A DNA stretch of 64,000 nt. Source: Aureibaculum algae. Lineage in GTDB: Bacteria; Bacteroidota; Bacteroidia; Flavobacteriales; Flavobacteriaceae. Shown piece after piece: positions 49,547-57,264 of the stretch (position 1 is the first letter of the stretch; every line of letters begins with the position of its first letter). Below the pieces are notes generated by a model. It saw nothing but the letters and a program-made list of their open reading frames with translations. It searched no databases and was not told where the DNA came from. The stretch is taken from positions 1,874,501 through 1,938,500 of the forward strand of contig NZ_CP040749.1 of assembly GCF_006065315.1 (NCBI RefSeq), read 5' to 3'. The position numbers and the translations under genes are program-made.

Positions 49547-49599
49547 GAAGCGTTACCGTTTGATTTATTAAAAAAAATGTTGGTGGAAATTAGATTTCT

Positions 49600-49887
49600 T
49601 TACCTTCTCTTATTTCTAAAGGAATATGCAATGGCTTCTGACTCTATTTCGTCATTGGATTTGCGACTGTTCTGAAGCAACCACGCGTTGATTTTCTTTT
49701 TTTCGAAAAAAATCATTTTTCCATTGGGTTTGGAATGTGGGATATTGCCCGATGCAGTTAGTTTATAAAGGTAGCTTCTAGAGATGCCAGTATAATCACA
49801 GGTCTCTTCAAAGGTCAATACTTCTTTACTAACGGTTAGTAATCGTTCTATACGATCTAAGCGTTCTAAGATTAATAAGTTGTTCAT
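49600..49887 (-). CDS. HTH (excisionase-like, helix_turn_helix_17) protein
   Basis: 95 residues. The MerR/excisionase-type winged helix is plain: LTFEETCDYTGISRSYLYKLTASGNIPHSKPNGKMIFFEKKKINAWLL (about 24-72). It precedes the VapE-like gene by 53 bp on the same strand. Such proteins sit next to replication genes in Bacteroidota mobile elements and may serve as excision or copy-control factors. No other domain. Confidence 0.82.
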   Translation of the reverse strand: MNNLLILERLDRIERLLTVSKEVLTFEETCDYTGISRSYLYKLTASGNIPHSKPNGKMIFFEKKKINAWLLQNSRKSNDEIESEAIAYSFRNKRR

Positions 49888-50220
49888 TTTATTTGATTTT
49901 AGGATGAATAAATGAACAAAAGCACTTTTGTTTTCTTTTAAAGAATTCTTGGGGTAAATGTAGGGAAATATTGAAGTGGATTGAATTTTATAATTAATTA
50001 GTTGTACACAAATAATTGATAAACAAATAGTTAATTAATTTTGTATTGATTTGTTGATGTAATTTTACCTCTTAGTTTTATTTGAAATTAAAACAAATCA
50101 ACCGATAATAATAAATAGTATAACAGAAAAGCTTAAAAAAATGATTTTGAGCAAAAATCATGAGTTATTAACATGAAATGACTAATATTTCATAAAAGGA
50201 CTAGTAAGAAACGCTCATAT
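49888..50220. other. AT-rich intergenic region (333 bp)
   Basis: Between the integrase stop and the HTH gene. Very AT-rich with interrupted inverted TTAATTAATT repeats (about 49994-50041), which may be regulator sites. No ORF with coding character. Confidence 0.5.
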
Positions 50221-51351
50221 CTATGAAAATTTTAAAACAGGAATACTATTTGCGGCCTCTTTCATTTTAGTATCTATTATTTTAGCATAAATTTCGGTCG
50301 TTCTTAATTCTTTGTGACCTAGTCTTTTGGATACAGTATAAATATCTGCTCCATTTTCTAATAACAAAACGGCATTCGTATGCCTGGCACTATGAAATGT
50401 AATATGCTTTGTAATACCTGCACGCATACACCACCTTAATATTTCTGCGTTAAAATGACCACCGTATTTGAGACCTTTAAAAACCCTATCATTTTGATTC
50501 TCTCTTTTTCCTAGTAATGCCCTAGCTTGATCGGATATGTACAAATATTCAAGTCCATCGGTTTTTTTCTGTCTAAAAATGATTCTGAAATTGTCATCTT
50601 CATCTCTAACTTCTGACCACTTCATTTTATTTATATCGCTCCACCTAAGACCAGTTAGGCAACTAAAAATAAAAGCTTTTTTTAGGACAATATATTTGCA
50701 TTTAGACTCACTCAAAGCTTGTAATTCAGAATGAGTAAGGTATTCTCTTTTAGATTCAGCTTGGCTAAATCCCTTAACTGACTTTATAACATTACTTTTT
50801 AAATAGCCTTCATTAAAAGCTTCTCTTAATGTGGCTCTAAATTTATTGAAATATGTATATTTTGTATTTTGAGAAAGAGGTATACCTCCAATCGTTTGAG
50901 CTTCATTGTGAAGATATTTTTTAAATCCTTTTACAAAACTCTCATCAATATCTTTCAACATTAAATGAGGTGGACAGTAGCGTTCCAAATGTTTGAGAGC
51001 GGCTTCCCAATTATCGTAATTTCCTTTACTTTCATATCGCTCCTCCTTTAATTTATTATAAAAGTCTAAAAATAGAATTTTACCCTTGTTATTATCCTCC
51101 ATATTAAATTTCCCTCTTATGAGTTCCGCATTCTTAAGGGTTAAAATATTTTGTGCAAGTTGCAAAGCTTCTTTATTTTCTCTCCTTTCAATTGCTGTAC
51201 TAGGTTCTCCGTGTAGGTAAAGTTTTAAATACTCAAAACTTCTGTTATGTTTCATTTTACCGTTTTTATCTATAGAATATCCCATATAGTATTCTAAATA
51301 GAGACTATTACGTCCAGAGACTAGTTTCTTTTTTCTAAGACTTATTTTCAT
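50221..51351 (-). CDS. Tyrosine-type site-specific integrase
   Basis: 376 residues. An N-terminal arm-binding region and SAM-like core-binding domain (about 100-190) are followed by the catalytic domain with Arg in TGLRWSDINKMKWSEV (about 233), HSARH (about 318-322, HxxR), GHKELRTTEIYAKI (His about 341, nucleophile Tyr about 350). All catalytic residues are present, so it should be active. It is the integrase of the island and lies 0.7 kb from the mnmE 3' end, the proposed integration site. Typical length for Bacteroidota integrases. Confidence 0.93.
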   Translation of the reverse strand: MKISLRKKKLVSGRNSLYLEYYMGYSIDKNGKMKHNRSFEYLKLYLHGEPSTAIERRENKEALQLAQNILTLKNAELIRGKFNMEDNNKGKILFLDFYNKLKEERYESKGNYDNWEAALKHLERYCPPHLMLKDIDESFVKGFKKYLHNEAQTIGGIPLSQNTKYTYFNKFRATLREAFNEGYLKSNVIKSVKGFSQAESKREYLTHSELQALSESKCKYIVLKKAFIFSCLTGLRWSDINKMKWSEVRDEDDNFRIIFRQKKTDGLEYLYISDQARALLGKRENQNDRVFKGLKYGGHFNAEILRWCMRAGITKHITFHSARHTNAVLLLENGADIYTVSKRLGHKELRTTEIYAKIIDTKMKEAANSIPVLKFS

Positions 51352-51448
51352 AATTGATGTTTTAAATAGTTATTTATTTTCTTTCACGAAAAAGTTTTAC
51401 TCTAAATAGAATTCACAATCAAACTTTTTACTTTTATAATATTACGAC

Positions 51449-51802
51449 CTACTCAAATAGACCATCGAGTGTTGACTTTTTAATTCTTGTTAATCTATGT
51501 CCTAAATTCACGGCATGGATACTTCCATTTCTGATATGAGAATAAACTGTTCTTTTTGAACAATTTAATAGTAAAGCAACTTCCTCAACATTCAAAAACT
51601 CTTTCTTCTTTATTTTCTCTAAGGCTATATTTACTTTGCCCTTTGTTTCCATATTACTTATATCAATTTTAGTTTCCTTGGCTTTAGCTTTGTAATGACG
51701 ACTGTTACATTTATGAGAACAATATTTAGTAAGGGTTGTTCTTGCTGTAAATTCATTGTTACAATATTCGCATATTCTCTGTATTCTAATATTACTGCTC
51801 AT
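51449..51802 (-). CDS. Zinc-ribbon plus HTH protein of the integration module
   Basis: 117 residues: an N-terminal four-cysteine zinc ribbon (CEYCNNEFTARTTLTKYCSHKC, about 11-32), a basic linker, and an excisionase-type HTH (FLNVEEVALLLNCSKRTVYSHIRNGSIHAVNLGHRLTRIKKSTLDGLF, about 68-115). It lies 97 bp upstream of the integrase gene on the same strand. Likely a recombination directionality factor or integrase regulator; the motif-rich 250 bp between it and mnmE would be its target (inference). Confidence 0.78.
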   Translation of the reverse strand: MSSNIRIQRICEYCNNEFTARTTLTKYCSHKCNSRHYKAKAKETKIDISNMETKGKVNIALEKIKKKEFLNVEEVALLLNCSKRTVYSHIRNGSIHAVNLGHRLTRIKKSTLDGLFE

Positions 51803-51877
51803 TGTCTTAAGAGTATTTAAGTATCCTTAGATGTCGTTAAGAGTCGTTAAGTGCAAAATTTGGCGACTTAACCCAAA

Positions 51878-51902
51878 ACGAGGTGTAAAAAATACACCTC
51901 GT
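51878..51902 (-). terminator. Terminator between mnmE and the island
   Basis: ACGAGGTGTA and its perfect complement flank a 5-base loop. On the reverse strand (downstream of mnmE) the stem is followed by TTTTGGG. It probably stops mnmE transcription from entering the integrase genes. Confidence 0.6.
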
Positions 51903-51920
51903 AAAAAATTTAATCGAAAA

Positions 51921-51937
51921 GGTGTAATTATGGTGTA
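51921..51937 (+). repeat. Paired GGTGTA motif inside right border
   Basis: GGTGTA-N5-GGTGTA, 112 bp inside the mnmE end; counterpart of 28500-28516. A further GGTGTA is in the terminator stem (51882). Candidate arm-type integrase or RDF sites. Confidence 0.4.
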
Positions 51938-52047
51938 ATAAAAGTATGAAAAAGGGGGTATAAAAGAAAAGTAAAAGGTAAAAAGTTATTCACAACCATT
52001 TGATTTACAGTCAAATAGTTCGTTTTGATTTCAAATAAAATGATTGG

Positions 52048-53460
52048 CTACTTCCCAATACAAAAGTTTGCAAAAATATTACCAAGTAAATCCTCATTAG
52101 TTACTGCTCCAGTAATTTCACCCAAGTAGAGTAGGGCTTGGCGGATATCGATAGCTATTAAATCAGAGCTGATGTTGTTGTCAATACCAAATTGAACATT
52201 TTTAATTTCAATTAGAGCCTTGTTTAACACGGAGAAATGACGACTATTACTCACTATAGTCTGATTATTACTTAAGACTCCAATATTAGATAATTCAGTT
52301 AGTTGATCTTTTAATTCATGAATACCTTCGTTTTCTTTTGCAGAAAGGAATAAGATATTTTTAATTTGGTTTTGAATCTGCTTCATTTCTTTTTCGGAAA
52401 GTAAATCAGATTTATTTGCAATTATCAACATTTTTTTATCAGGAAACTTTATAGAAACCTTTTCAATTTCATGTTTGATCAAATTCAATAATTCAGTTAT
52501 TTCACCATCATGTCTACTTCTTATAATTGAGGCATCAAATAAATAAATGATCAATTGAGCTTGTGCCGTTTTTTCGAAAGTTTTTTTAATTCCGATACTC
52601 TCAATTTCATCGGTGGTGTCTCTAATTCCCGCAGTGTCAATAAATCGATATGCTACTCCTTCAATAATTAATTCATCTTCAATGGCATCTCTAGTTGTAC
52701 CCGCAATAGAGCTCACTATTGCTTTTTCCTCATTTAATAATGCATTTAATAACGTAGACTTACCTACATTGGGTTCTCCGATAATCGCAACTGGAATACC
52801 GTTTTTTAGAACATTACCAAAAGCAAAAGAATCAATTAATGCTTTTAGGACAGTTGAGATTTTAGTGACCAATTTTTGGAAATCGTCTCTATTTGCAAAT
52901 TCAACATCTTCTTCAGAAAAATCTAATTCCAATTCAATTAGAGACGCAAAATTCAAAAGGTCTTGTCTCAGATTTTCAATTTCATTAGAAAAACCACCCC
53001 GCATCTGTTGCATGGCAATTTGATGAGAAGCTTTTGAATCTGAGGCTATTAGGTCAGCTACAGCCTCCGCTTGGCTAAGGTCTAATTTACCGTTTAAAAA
53101 AGCTCGTAAAGTAAATTCACCAGGGTCAGCCATTCTACATCCATTACGTACAAAAAGTTGCATAATTTCCTGCTGAATATATAGTGAGCCATGACAAGAA
53201 ATTTCAACTACATCTTCACCAGTATATGATTGAGGATTCTTAAAGAGAGAAACTAAAACTTCATCAAGCACACGTTCACCATCAATAATATTACCTAAAT
53301 GAATAGTATGGGTTTTTTGATTGGATAATTTTTTATTATGAATAGACTTAAAATAGCGGTTGGCAATAGAAATGGTATTACTACCCGATAACCGTATAAC
53401 GGCAATGGCACCAGAACCTGATGGAGTTGCTAAAGCAATAATTGTATCTTGAGTATTCAT
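52048..53460 (-). CDS. mnmE: tRNA modification GTPase MnmE
   Basis: 470 residues. With MnmG it forms the cmnm5/nm5 modification of U34 in tRNAs. Order: N-terminal formyl-THF-binding domain (DTIIALATPSGSGAIAVIRLSG, GEDVVEISCHGS), a helical domain, the inserted G domain (IIGEPNVGKSTLLNALL; GTTRDAIEDELI; DTAGIRDT; ANKSDLL) and the conserved C-terminal CIGK. Length is normal. Its 3' end coincides with the proposed integration site of the island. Confidence 0.95.
   Translation of the reverse strand: MNTQDTIIALATPSGSGAIAVIRLSGSNTISIANRYFKSIHNKKLSNQKTHTIHLGNIIDGERVLDEVLVSLFKNPQSYTGEDVVEISCHGSLYIQQEIMQLFVRNGCRMADPGEFTLRAFLNGKLDLSQAEAVADLIASDSKASHQIAMQQMRGGFSNEIENLRQDLLNFASLIELELDFSEEDVEFANRDDFQKLVTKISTVLKALIDSFAFGNVLKNGIPVAIIGEPNVGKSTLLNALLNEEKAIVSSIAGTTRDAIEDELIIEGVAYRFIDTAGIRDTTDEIESIGIKKTFEKTAQAQLIIYLFDASIIRSRHDGEITELLNLIKHEIEKVSIKFPDKKMLIIANKSDLLSEKEMKQIQNQIKNILFLSAKENEGIHELKDQLTELSNIGVLSNNQTIVSNSRHFSVLNKALIEIKNVQFGIDNNISSDLIAIDIRQALLYLGEITGAVTNEDLLGNIFANFCIGK
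52049..52063 (+). repeat. Candidate att core at mnmE 3' end (attL-like)
   Basis: TACTTCCCAATACAA, encoding on the reverse strand the last codons and stop of mnmE (CIGK-stop). Partner of 28443-28457. The reading frame is intact, as expected when an island restores the 3' end on integration. Confidence 0.55.
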
Positions 53461-53475
53461 AATTTAATTTCTATG

Positions 53476-53483
53476 CAAAAGTA
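53476..53483 (-). promoter_or_regulatory. Candidate -7 box for mnmE
   Basis: Reverse-strand TACTTTTG, 16 bp before the mnmE ATG; matches TAnnTTTG without a good -33 TTG. Confidence 0.4.
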
Positions 53484-53583
53484 GCAAATTCTCTTGTTTT
53501 ACGGGTGTTTAGTAAAGCTATGTTTGTAACATTTTCTAAAATACTGCGTCCTATAAGAAAACAAACACTCTAAAACACATCAT

Positions 53584-53919
53584 ATGAAACGAAATAATCA
53601 ATTAATCGTAATTACACATTTAAGCCAACTTTTAGATTTGGTAACCTTAGTCGGAGGATTATTAGTACCATTATTTATATGGATCACAAATAAGGATAAA
53701 GTTTTTACTATGGATGAACATGGAAGATCAATTATCAATTTTCGGTTAAGTATGATAATCTACATGCTAATATGTATTCCCTTAATACTATTTTTTGGTT
53801 TGGGATTACTTGGATTTGCAGTAATTGGTGTCTTTTATTTTATATTTCCAATAATAAATGCGATAAAAGCAAGTAATAATGAGCCCCCAAACTACCCATT
53901 TTCCCTAAAAATTCTATAA
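53584..53919 (+). CDS. DUF4870-family membrane protein
   Basis: 111 residues with three or four hydrophobic segments (about 15-34, 53-71, 72-95) and the family pattern: ITHLSQLLDLVTLVGGLLVPLFIWITNKDKVFTMDEHGRSIINFRLS, then FYFIFPIINAIKASNNEPPNYPFSLKIL. DUF4870 proteins are small inner-membrane proteins of unknown function. It is followed by the RNA-like repeat array on the same strand; its 3' end contains one copy of the 16-bp direct repeat found before the array promoter. Confidence 0.88.
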   Translation: MKRNNQLIVITHLSQLLDLVTLVGGLLVPLFIWITNKDKVFTMDEHGRSIINFRLSMIIYMLICIPLILFFGLGLLGFAVIGVFYFIFPIINAIKASNNEPPNYPFSLKIL

Positions 53920-54081
53920 ATGATGAAAATTTTTAGAATTATTTTTCTATAATTTTTGAATTTATTTATAACAATGTTCATCCTTAGCATCAAAACAAAC
54001 GATTGAAATAATTGAAATTCAGCACGTTATATAAAATCGTAAAAACTACCCATTTTCCTTGATTTTTAAAAACACCCATTT
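53889..54081 (+). repeat. ACTACCCATTTTCC direct repeats before array promoter
   Basis: AAACTACCCATTTTCC occurs exactly at 53889-53904 (end of the DUF4870 gene) and at 54043-54058. A shorter copy ACCCATTT follows at 54074-54081, directly upstream of the promoter. The 54048/54074 copies are 26 bp apart in the same orientation, like an activator site. Confidence 0.5.
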
Positions 54082-54087
54082 ACACTA

Positions 54088-54118
54088 TTGACTGGTATCG
54101 TCTGAGAACATACATTTG
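54088..54118 (+). promoter_or_regulatory. Near-consensus promoter for the repeat array
   Basis: TTG (54088-54090), a 20-base spacer and TACATTTG (54111-54118). Predicted start about 54125, some 60 bp before the first repeat unit. Confidence 0.65.
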
Positions 54119-54182
54119 CTTTATAAAATTAATATATAATAGAAACGAAAATACGACGTTATAATATCTGAATACTAAAATT

Positions 54183-54616
54183 AGGGGAGAAAGGAGAGGA
54201 GTGAAAATTATGAATTAAAGTTCATATCTACAAGTAACTTTTCTCCTTCTATTAAACTAAAATTAGTATAAATATAAAAATATTACTCTTAGGAGTTTAA
54301 CTCAGGGGAGAAAGGAGAGAAGTGAAAATTATGAATGAAGATTCAAATCTACAAGTAGCTTTTCTCCTTCTATTAAAATTATAATTAGTAAAAAATATAA
54401 AAGTATTACTCTTAGGAGTTTAACTCAGGGGAGAAAGGAGAGAAGTGAAAATTATGAATGAAGATTCAAATCTACAAGTAGCTTTTCTCCTTCTATTAAA
54501 AGTACATTAGTAAAAAATATAAAAGTATTACTCTTAGGAGTTTAACTCAGGGGAGAAAGGAGAGAAGCGAAAGGTTAAGTATGAGCTTAACACTACAAGT
54601 AGCTTTTCTCCTTACT
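54183..54616 (+). ncRNA. Tandem array of four about 122-bp structured RNA-like units
   Basis: Units begin AGGGGAGAAAGG at 54183, 54304, 54427 and 54549 (periods 121, 123, 122). Each can form a 13-bp stem: AGAAAGGAGAGAAG with CTTTTCTCCTTCT (one bulge; copy 1 has G in place of A but keeps pairing through wobble). Inside the loop a second helix is kept although its sequence differs: ATGAA/TTCAT in copy 1, TGAAT/ATTCA in copies 2-3, GTTAAG/CTTAAC in copy 4. Units are joined by ATTACTCTTAGGAGTTTAACTC. A GGAGA and a mini-ORF (17 residues in copy 2, 18 in copy 3, 28 in copy 4, closed after two codons in copy 1) lie in each unit. I favour a structured RNA; a peptide is less likely. Confidence 0.55.
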
Positions 54617-54633
54617 ATTTTAAAATCAAAAAT

Positions 54634-54774
54634 TTATTTCTTATTATATGCTACCACTTTTTCATAAAGTGTATAGCTTAATTCACGGTAGATTCTTATC
54701 TCGGAAACACTTTTTTGGAACAAAACAAGTTGGCAACTAAGAAATACAACCATCAATAGTATACCTAAATTCAT
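54634..54774 (-). CDS. Possible small membrane or lipoprotein ORF
   Basis: 46 codons from ATG 54774, beginning MNLGILLMVVFLSCQLVLF, which resembles a signal or lipobox segment (LSCQ), then a polar helical tail ending AYNKK. It fills most of the space between the array and miaE. No homologue recognised; coding status is uncertain. Confidence 0.3.
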   Translation of the reverse strand: MNLGILLMVVFLSCQLVLFQKSVSEIRIYRELSYTLYEKVVAYNKK

Positions 54775-54853
54775 TTTATTTGTTGAATCCTATAAGTGTT
54801 CTGGCTCCTTTTAAAGTATTTGAGGTCGTTAGATGAATCGTTTTACTAGCTTT

Positions 54854-55435
54854 TTAACCATGTACTTTAGCCGTTTTACCTCCTGCTTTCATCAACTCTG
54901 CTTCAAAGGCTAATAATTGATCCCATTTCTTGTTGACAATATCTTTATCCTGATATTTTCTCGCAAAACCTAAGAACAACGTGTAATGATTGGCCTCAGA
55001 AATCATTAAATCTTTATAAAATTCAGATAATTCTTGATCTTCCAAATTTTCTGAAAACACTTTAAAACGTTCACAACTTCTAGCTTCTATAAGTGCTGCA
55101 ACTAATAAACGTTGTATTAAAGCTTCATTTCTGTCTTTTGTTTTTACAAAAAAGCCTTGTAAATCTTTGGCATAGTTATTTGATTGAGATCTGCCCAATA
55201 CCATTCCTCTAGCCGTCATTAAATCATGCACCATTTTAAAATGTTGCATTTCTTCTATGGCAATTTCACTCATGGCGGAAACTAACTCTGTTTCTTCAGA
55301 GTAGTTTATAATAATAGAAACAGCATTAGATGCCGCTTTTTGCTCTAAAAATGCATGATCTGTTAATATTTGCTGTAAATCATTTTTGGCAATTTCTGCC
55401 CATGAAGTTTCTGTTTCAAATTTAAGTCCTAACAT
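54854..55435 (-). CDS. miaE: tRNA-(ms2io6A37) hydroxylase MiaE
   Basis: 193-residue di-iron, ferritin-like hydroxylase acting on ms2i6A37 of tRNA. Iron ligands are visible as EQKAASNAV near 32, EEMQHF (about 83-88), EARSCERF (about 117-124) and EANHYTLFLGFARKY (about 148-162). Typical length and a typical opening (LGLKFETETSWAEIAKNDLQQILTDHAFLEQKAA). It starts 5 bp after the dnaX stop on the same strand, so the two are co-transcribed. Confidence 0.9.
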   Translation of the reverse strand: MLGLKFETETSWAEIAKNDLQQILTDHAFLEQKAASNAVSIIINYSEETELVSAMSEIAIEEMQHFKMVHDLMTARGMVLGRSQSNNYAKDLQGFFVKTKDRNEALIQRLLVAALIEARSCERFKVFSENLEDQELSEFYKDLMISEANHYTLFLGFARKYQDKDIVNKKWDQLLAFEAELMKAGGKTAKVHG

Positions 55436-55440
55436 AGTTG

Positions 55441-57153
55441 TTATAAATCGAGTTTAAATTTACTTTTTAGTAATGCCAAAGCCTGGTTCTTTTCTAATAA
55501 TTTATTGTACTTCTCCTGCGGCGTATAGGCGAATTTTTTTTGATTATCTTCATTTATATTAATCACCAAATCTATGCCGTAATTATTTAATTTTTCACGA
55601 AAATAACGTACTAATTTTGGTTTTACTTTTAAAAGTTCCGTTTTCATCATTGCACTAGGCATATCTAATTGAATGCTGTTTTTTTTAACTTTAGGAATAT
55701 CCGCTTTTAAAATAGCGACCAGGTTACGAACGCCTTTTTTCTCTAATCCTTCAATATATTGCTTCCAAAACTCTAAGAATTCAGCTTCTGAAAATTCGTC
55801 CCTTGGTTTATTAGAATTATCTTCTAACTCATCATCCGTTTTTTTAATGGTTTCTTTCTTTTTATGAATACTTTTAAGAGATAGGGCAGAAGAACGCCTT
55901 GTTGTTCTTGTGGATAGCGTTGGTTTTTCCGTAGGGGTTTTTTGTGCTACCTTAATTTTAGTTTTTTCTACGACAGCAGTTGGCTTTTTAGTAAGTACTG
56001 GAGCCACTTTATTTTTTTTAGCAACAGAAGTACTTATAAAGTGTATGGCGGGAATTATGTAGTTTTTATGCTTTTTTTTTTCGTCCGTATTCGGAAAAGT
56101 AATGGAAGCCAATTGCATTAAAGTTAATTCCACTAACAGCCGTTGATTTTTACTGCTTTTGTATTTTAAATCGCAATCATTGGCCAAATCAATTCCTTTA
56201 AGTAAAAAGGATATTTCACATTTCTTACTTTGTTCGTCGTATTGTTTTTTTGTAGACTCACCTACCTCTAGTAATGGAATAGTAATACTGTCTTTTGCAA
56301 CCAATAAGTCTCTATAATGTGATGCTAATCCAGCAATAAAATGGTGACCTTCAAACCCTTGAGCCAAAATTTCATTAAAAGCAATTAATACCTGAGGTAT
56401 ATTGTTTTCAAGAATTAAATCAGTAATCTTAAAATAAGAATCATAATCTAATACATTCAAGTTTTCTGCAACGGCCTGCCTTGTAATATTATCATTAGAA
56501 AAACTAACGACTCTGTCAAAAATAGAAAGAGCATCACGTAAAGCTCCATCTGCTTTTTGAGCGATAATATGTAGGGCATCATCATCTGCCTTAATTTTTT
56601 CTTCCTTGGTTATTTTATGTAGGTATTCTTTTATATCAACAACACCAATCCGTTTAAAGTCAAATATTTGACATCTAGATAAAATGGTAGGAATAATTTT
56701 ATGCTTTTCTGTGGTTGCTAAAATAAATATAGCATGAGCAGGAGGTTCCTCTAACGTTTTTAAAAATGCATTAAATGCGGCTTGAGATAACATGTGTACC
56801 TCATCAATAATATAAACCTTATATTTTCCTGTTTGCGGAGGTATACGAACCTGATCTGTTAAATTCCTTATATCATCAACCGAATTGTTAGAGGCTGCAT
56901 CTAATTCAAAGATATTAAAAGCAAAATCTTCATTAGGGTCAATCGTTTCTGCATTAGCTTGATTAATTCTTTTTGCTAGAATTCTTGCACATGTAGTTTT
57001 ACCAACACCTCTGGGGCCTGTAAATAATAAAGCTTGTGCTAAATGGTTGTTTTTTATAGCATTTTCTAGCGTGTTTGTAATGGCTTTTTGCCCCACAACA
57101 TCATCAAAAACCTGAGGTCTATATTTACGTGCCGATACTATAAAATGTTCCAT
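55441..57153 (-). CDS. dnaX: DNA polymerase III subunit gamma/tau
   Basis: Clamp-loader ATPase, 570 residues: FIVSARKYRPQVFDDVVGQ opening, Walker A GPRGVGKTTCAR (about 45-56), Walker B IIDEVHML, sensor LATTEKHKIIPTILSRCQIFDF, and a basic/variable linker (about 370-460) before the C-terminal domain. The four-cysteine zinc module between Walker A and ELDAASNN, present in E. coli, is absent and replaced by an acidic loop (ETIDPNEDFAFNIF); I recall the same in other flavobacteria. Coupled to miaE. Confidence 0.95.
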   Translation of the reverse strand: MEHFIVSARKYRPQVFDDVVGQKAITNTLENAIKNNHLAQALLFTGPRGVGKTTCARILAKRINQANAETIDPNEDFAFNIFELDAASNNSVDDIRNLTDQVRIPPQTGKYKVYIIDEVHMLSQAAFNAFLKTLEEPPAHAIFILATTEKHKIIPTILSRCQIFDFKRIGVVDIKEYLHKITKEEKIKADDDALHIIAQKADGALRDALSIFDRVVSFSNDNITRQAVAENLNVLDYDSYFKITDLILENNIPQVLIAFNEILAQGFEGHHFIAGLASHYRDLLVAKDSITIPLLEVGESTKKQYDEQSKKCEISFLLKGIDLANDCDLKYKSSKNQRLLVELTLMQLASITFPNTDEKKKHKNYIIPAIHFISTSVAKKNKVAPVLTKKPTAVVEKTKIKVAQKTPTEKPTLSTRTTRRSSALSLKSIHKKKETIKKTDDELEDNSNKPRDEFSEAEFLEFWKQYIEGLEKKGVRNLVAILKADIPKVKKNSIQLDMPSAMMKTELLKVKPKLVRYFREKLNNYGIDLVININEDNQKKFAYTPQEKYNKLLEKNQALALLKSKFKLDL

Positions 57154-57204
57154 AGAAAATTTAAAAAATCAAAATTTAAAATTCAAATTCCAACAAATTT
57201 TTTA

Positions 57205-57255
57205 CCTCACCATCGGAGAGGTCAAGATTATTGTTTTCTATAATCTTGGGTGAGG
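57205..57255. repeat. Compound hairpin between dnaX and acyl-CoA synthetase genes
   Basis: Outer arms CCTCACC (57205-57211) and GGTGAGG (57249-57255) enclose a perfect 9-bp inner hairpin CAAGATTAT/ATAATCTTG (57223-57231, 57240-57248). Either a terminator of the acyl-CoA synthetase gene or a dispersed palindromic element. Confidence 0.55.
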
Positions 57256-57264
57256 ACAAAGGTA

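Larger units (their letters stand above)
28443..52063. mobile_element. Putative integrative mobilizable island at mnmE 3' end (about 23.6 kb)
   Basis: The segment runs from an imperfect copy of the mnmE 3' end (28443) to the intact mnmE 3' end (52049-52063). The mobility half (44953-51802) has tyrosine integrase, zinc-ribbon/HTH and excisionase-like proteins, VapE-like ATPase, toprim primase, MobC and relaxase. No type IV secretion genes are visible, so it would be mobilizable rather than self-transmissible. Cargo (29023-44908) is an FHA-ABC/kinase/phosphatase system. Both borders share a 12-bp identical core and GGTGTA pairs with an 11-bp period. mnmE (trmE/thdF) 3' end is the known target of SGI1-type islands. 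The right border is firm; the left is inferred. Confidence 0.6.
53920..54853. other. Intergenic region between DUF4870 and miaE (934 bp)
   Basis: Contains direct repeats, a strong promoter, the four-unit tandem array and one possible small reverse-strand ORF (54634-54774). No conventional protein family is recognisable. Confidence 0.6.

Noticed and set aside
54183-54616. CRISPR array
   Set aside because: Repeat period is about 122 bp with the whole unit conserved, there are no unique spacers of regular size, and no cas genes are nearby.
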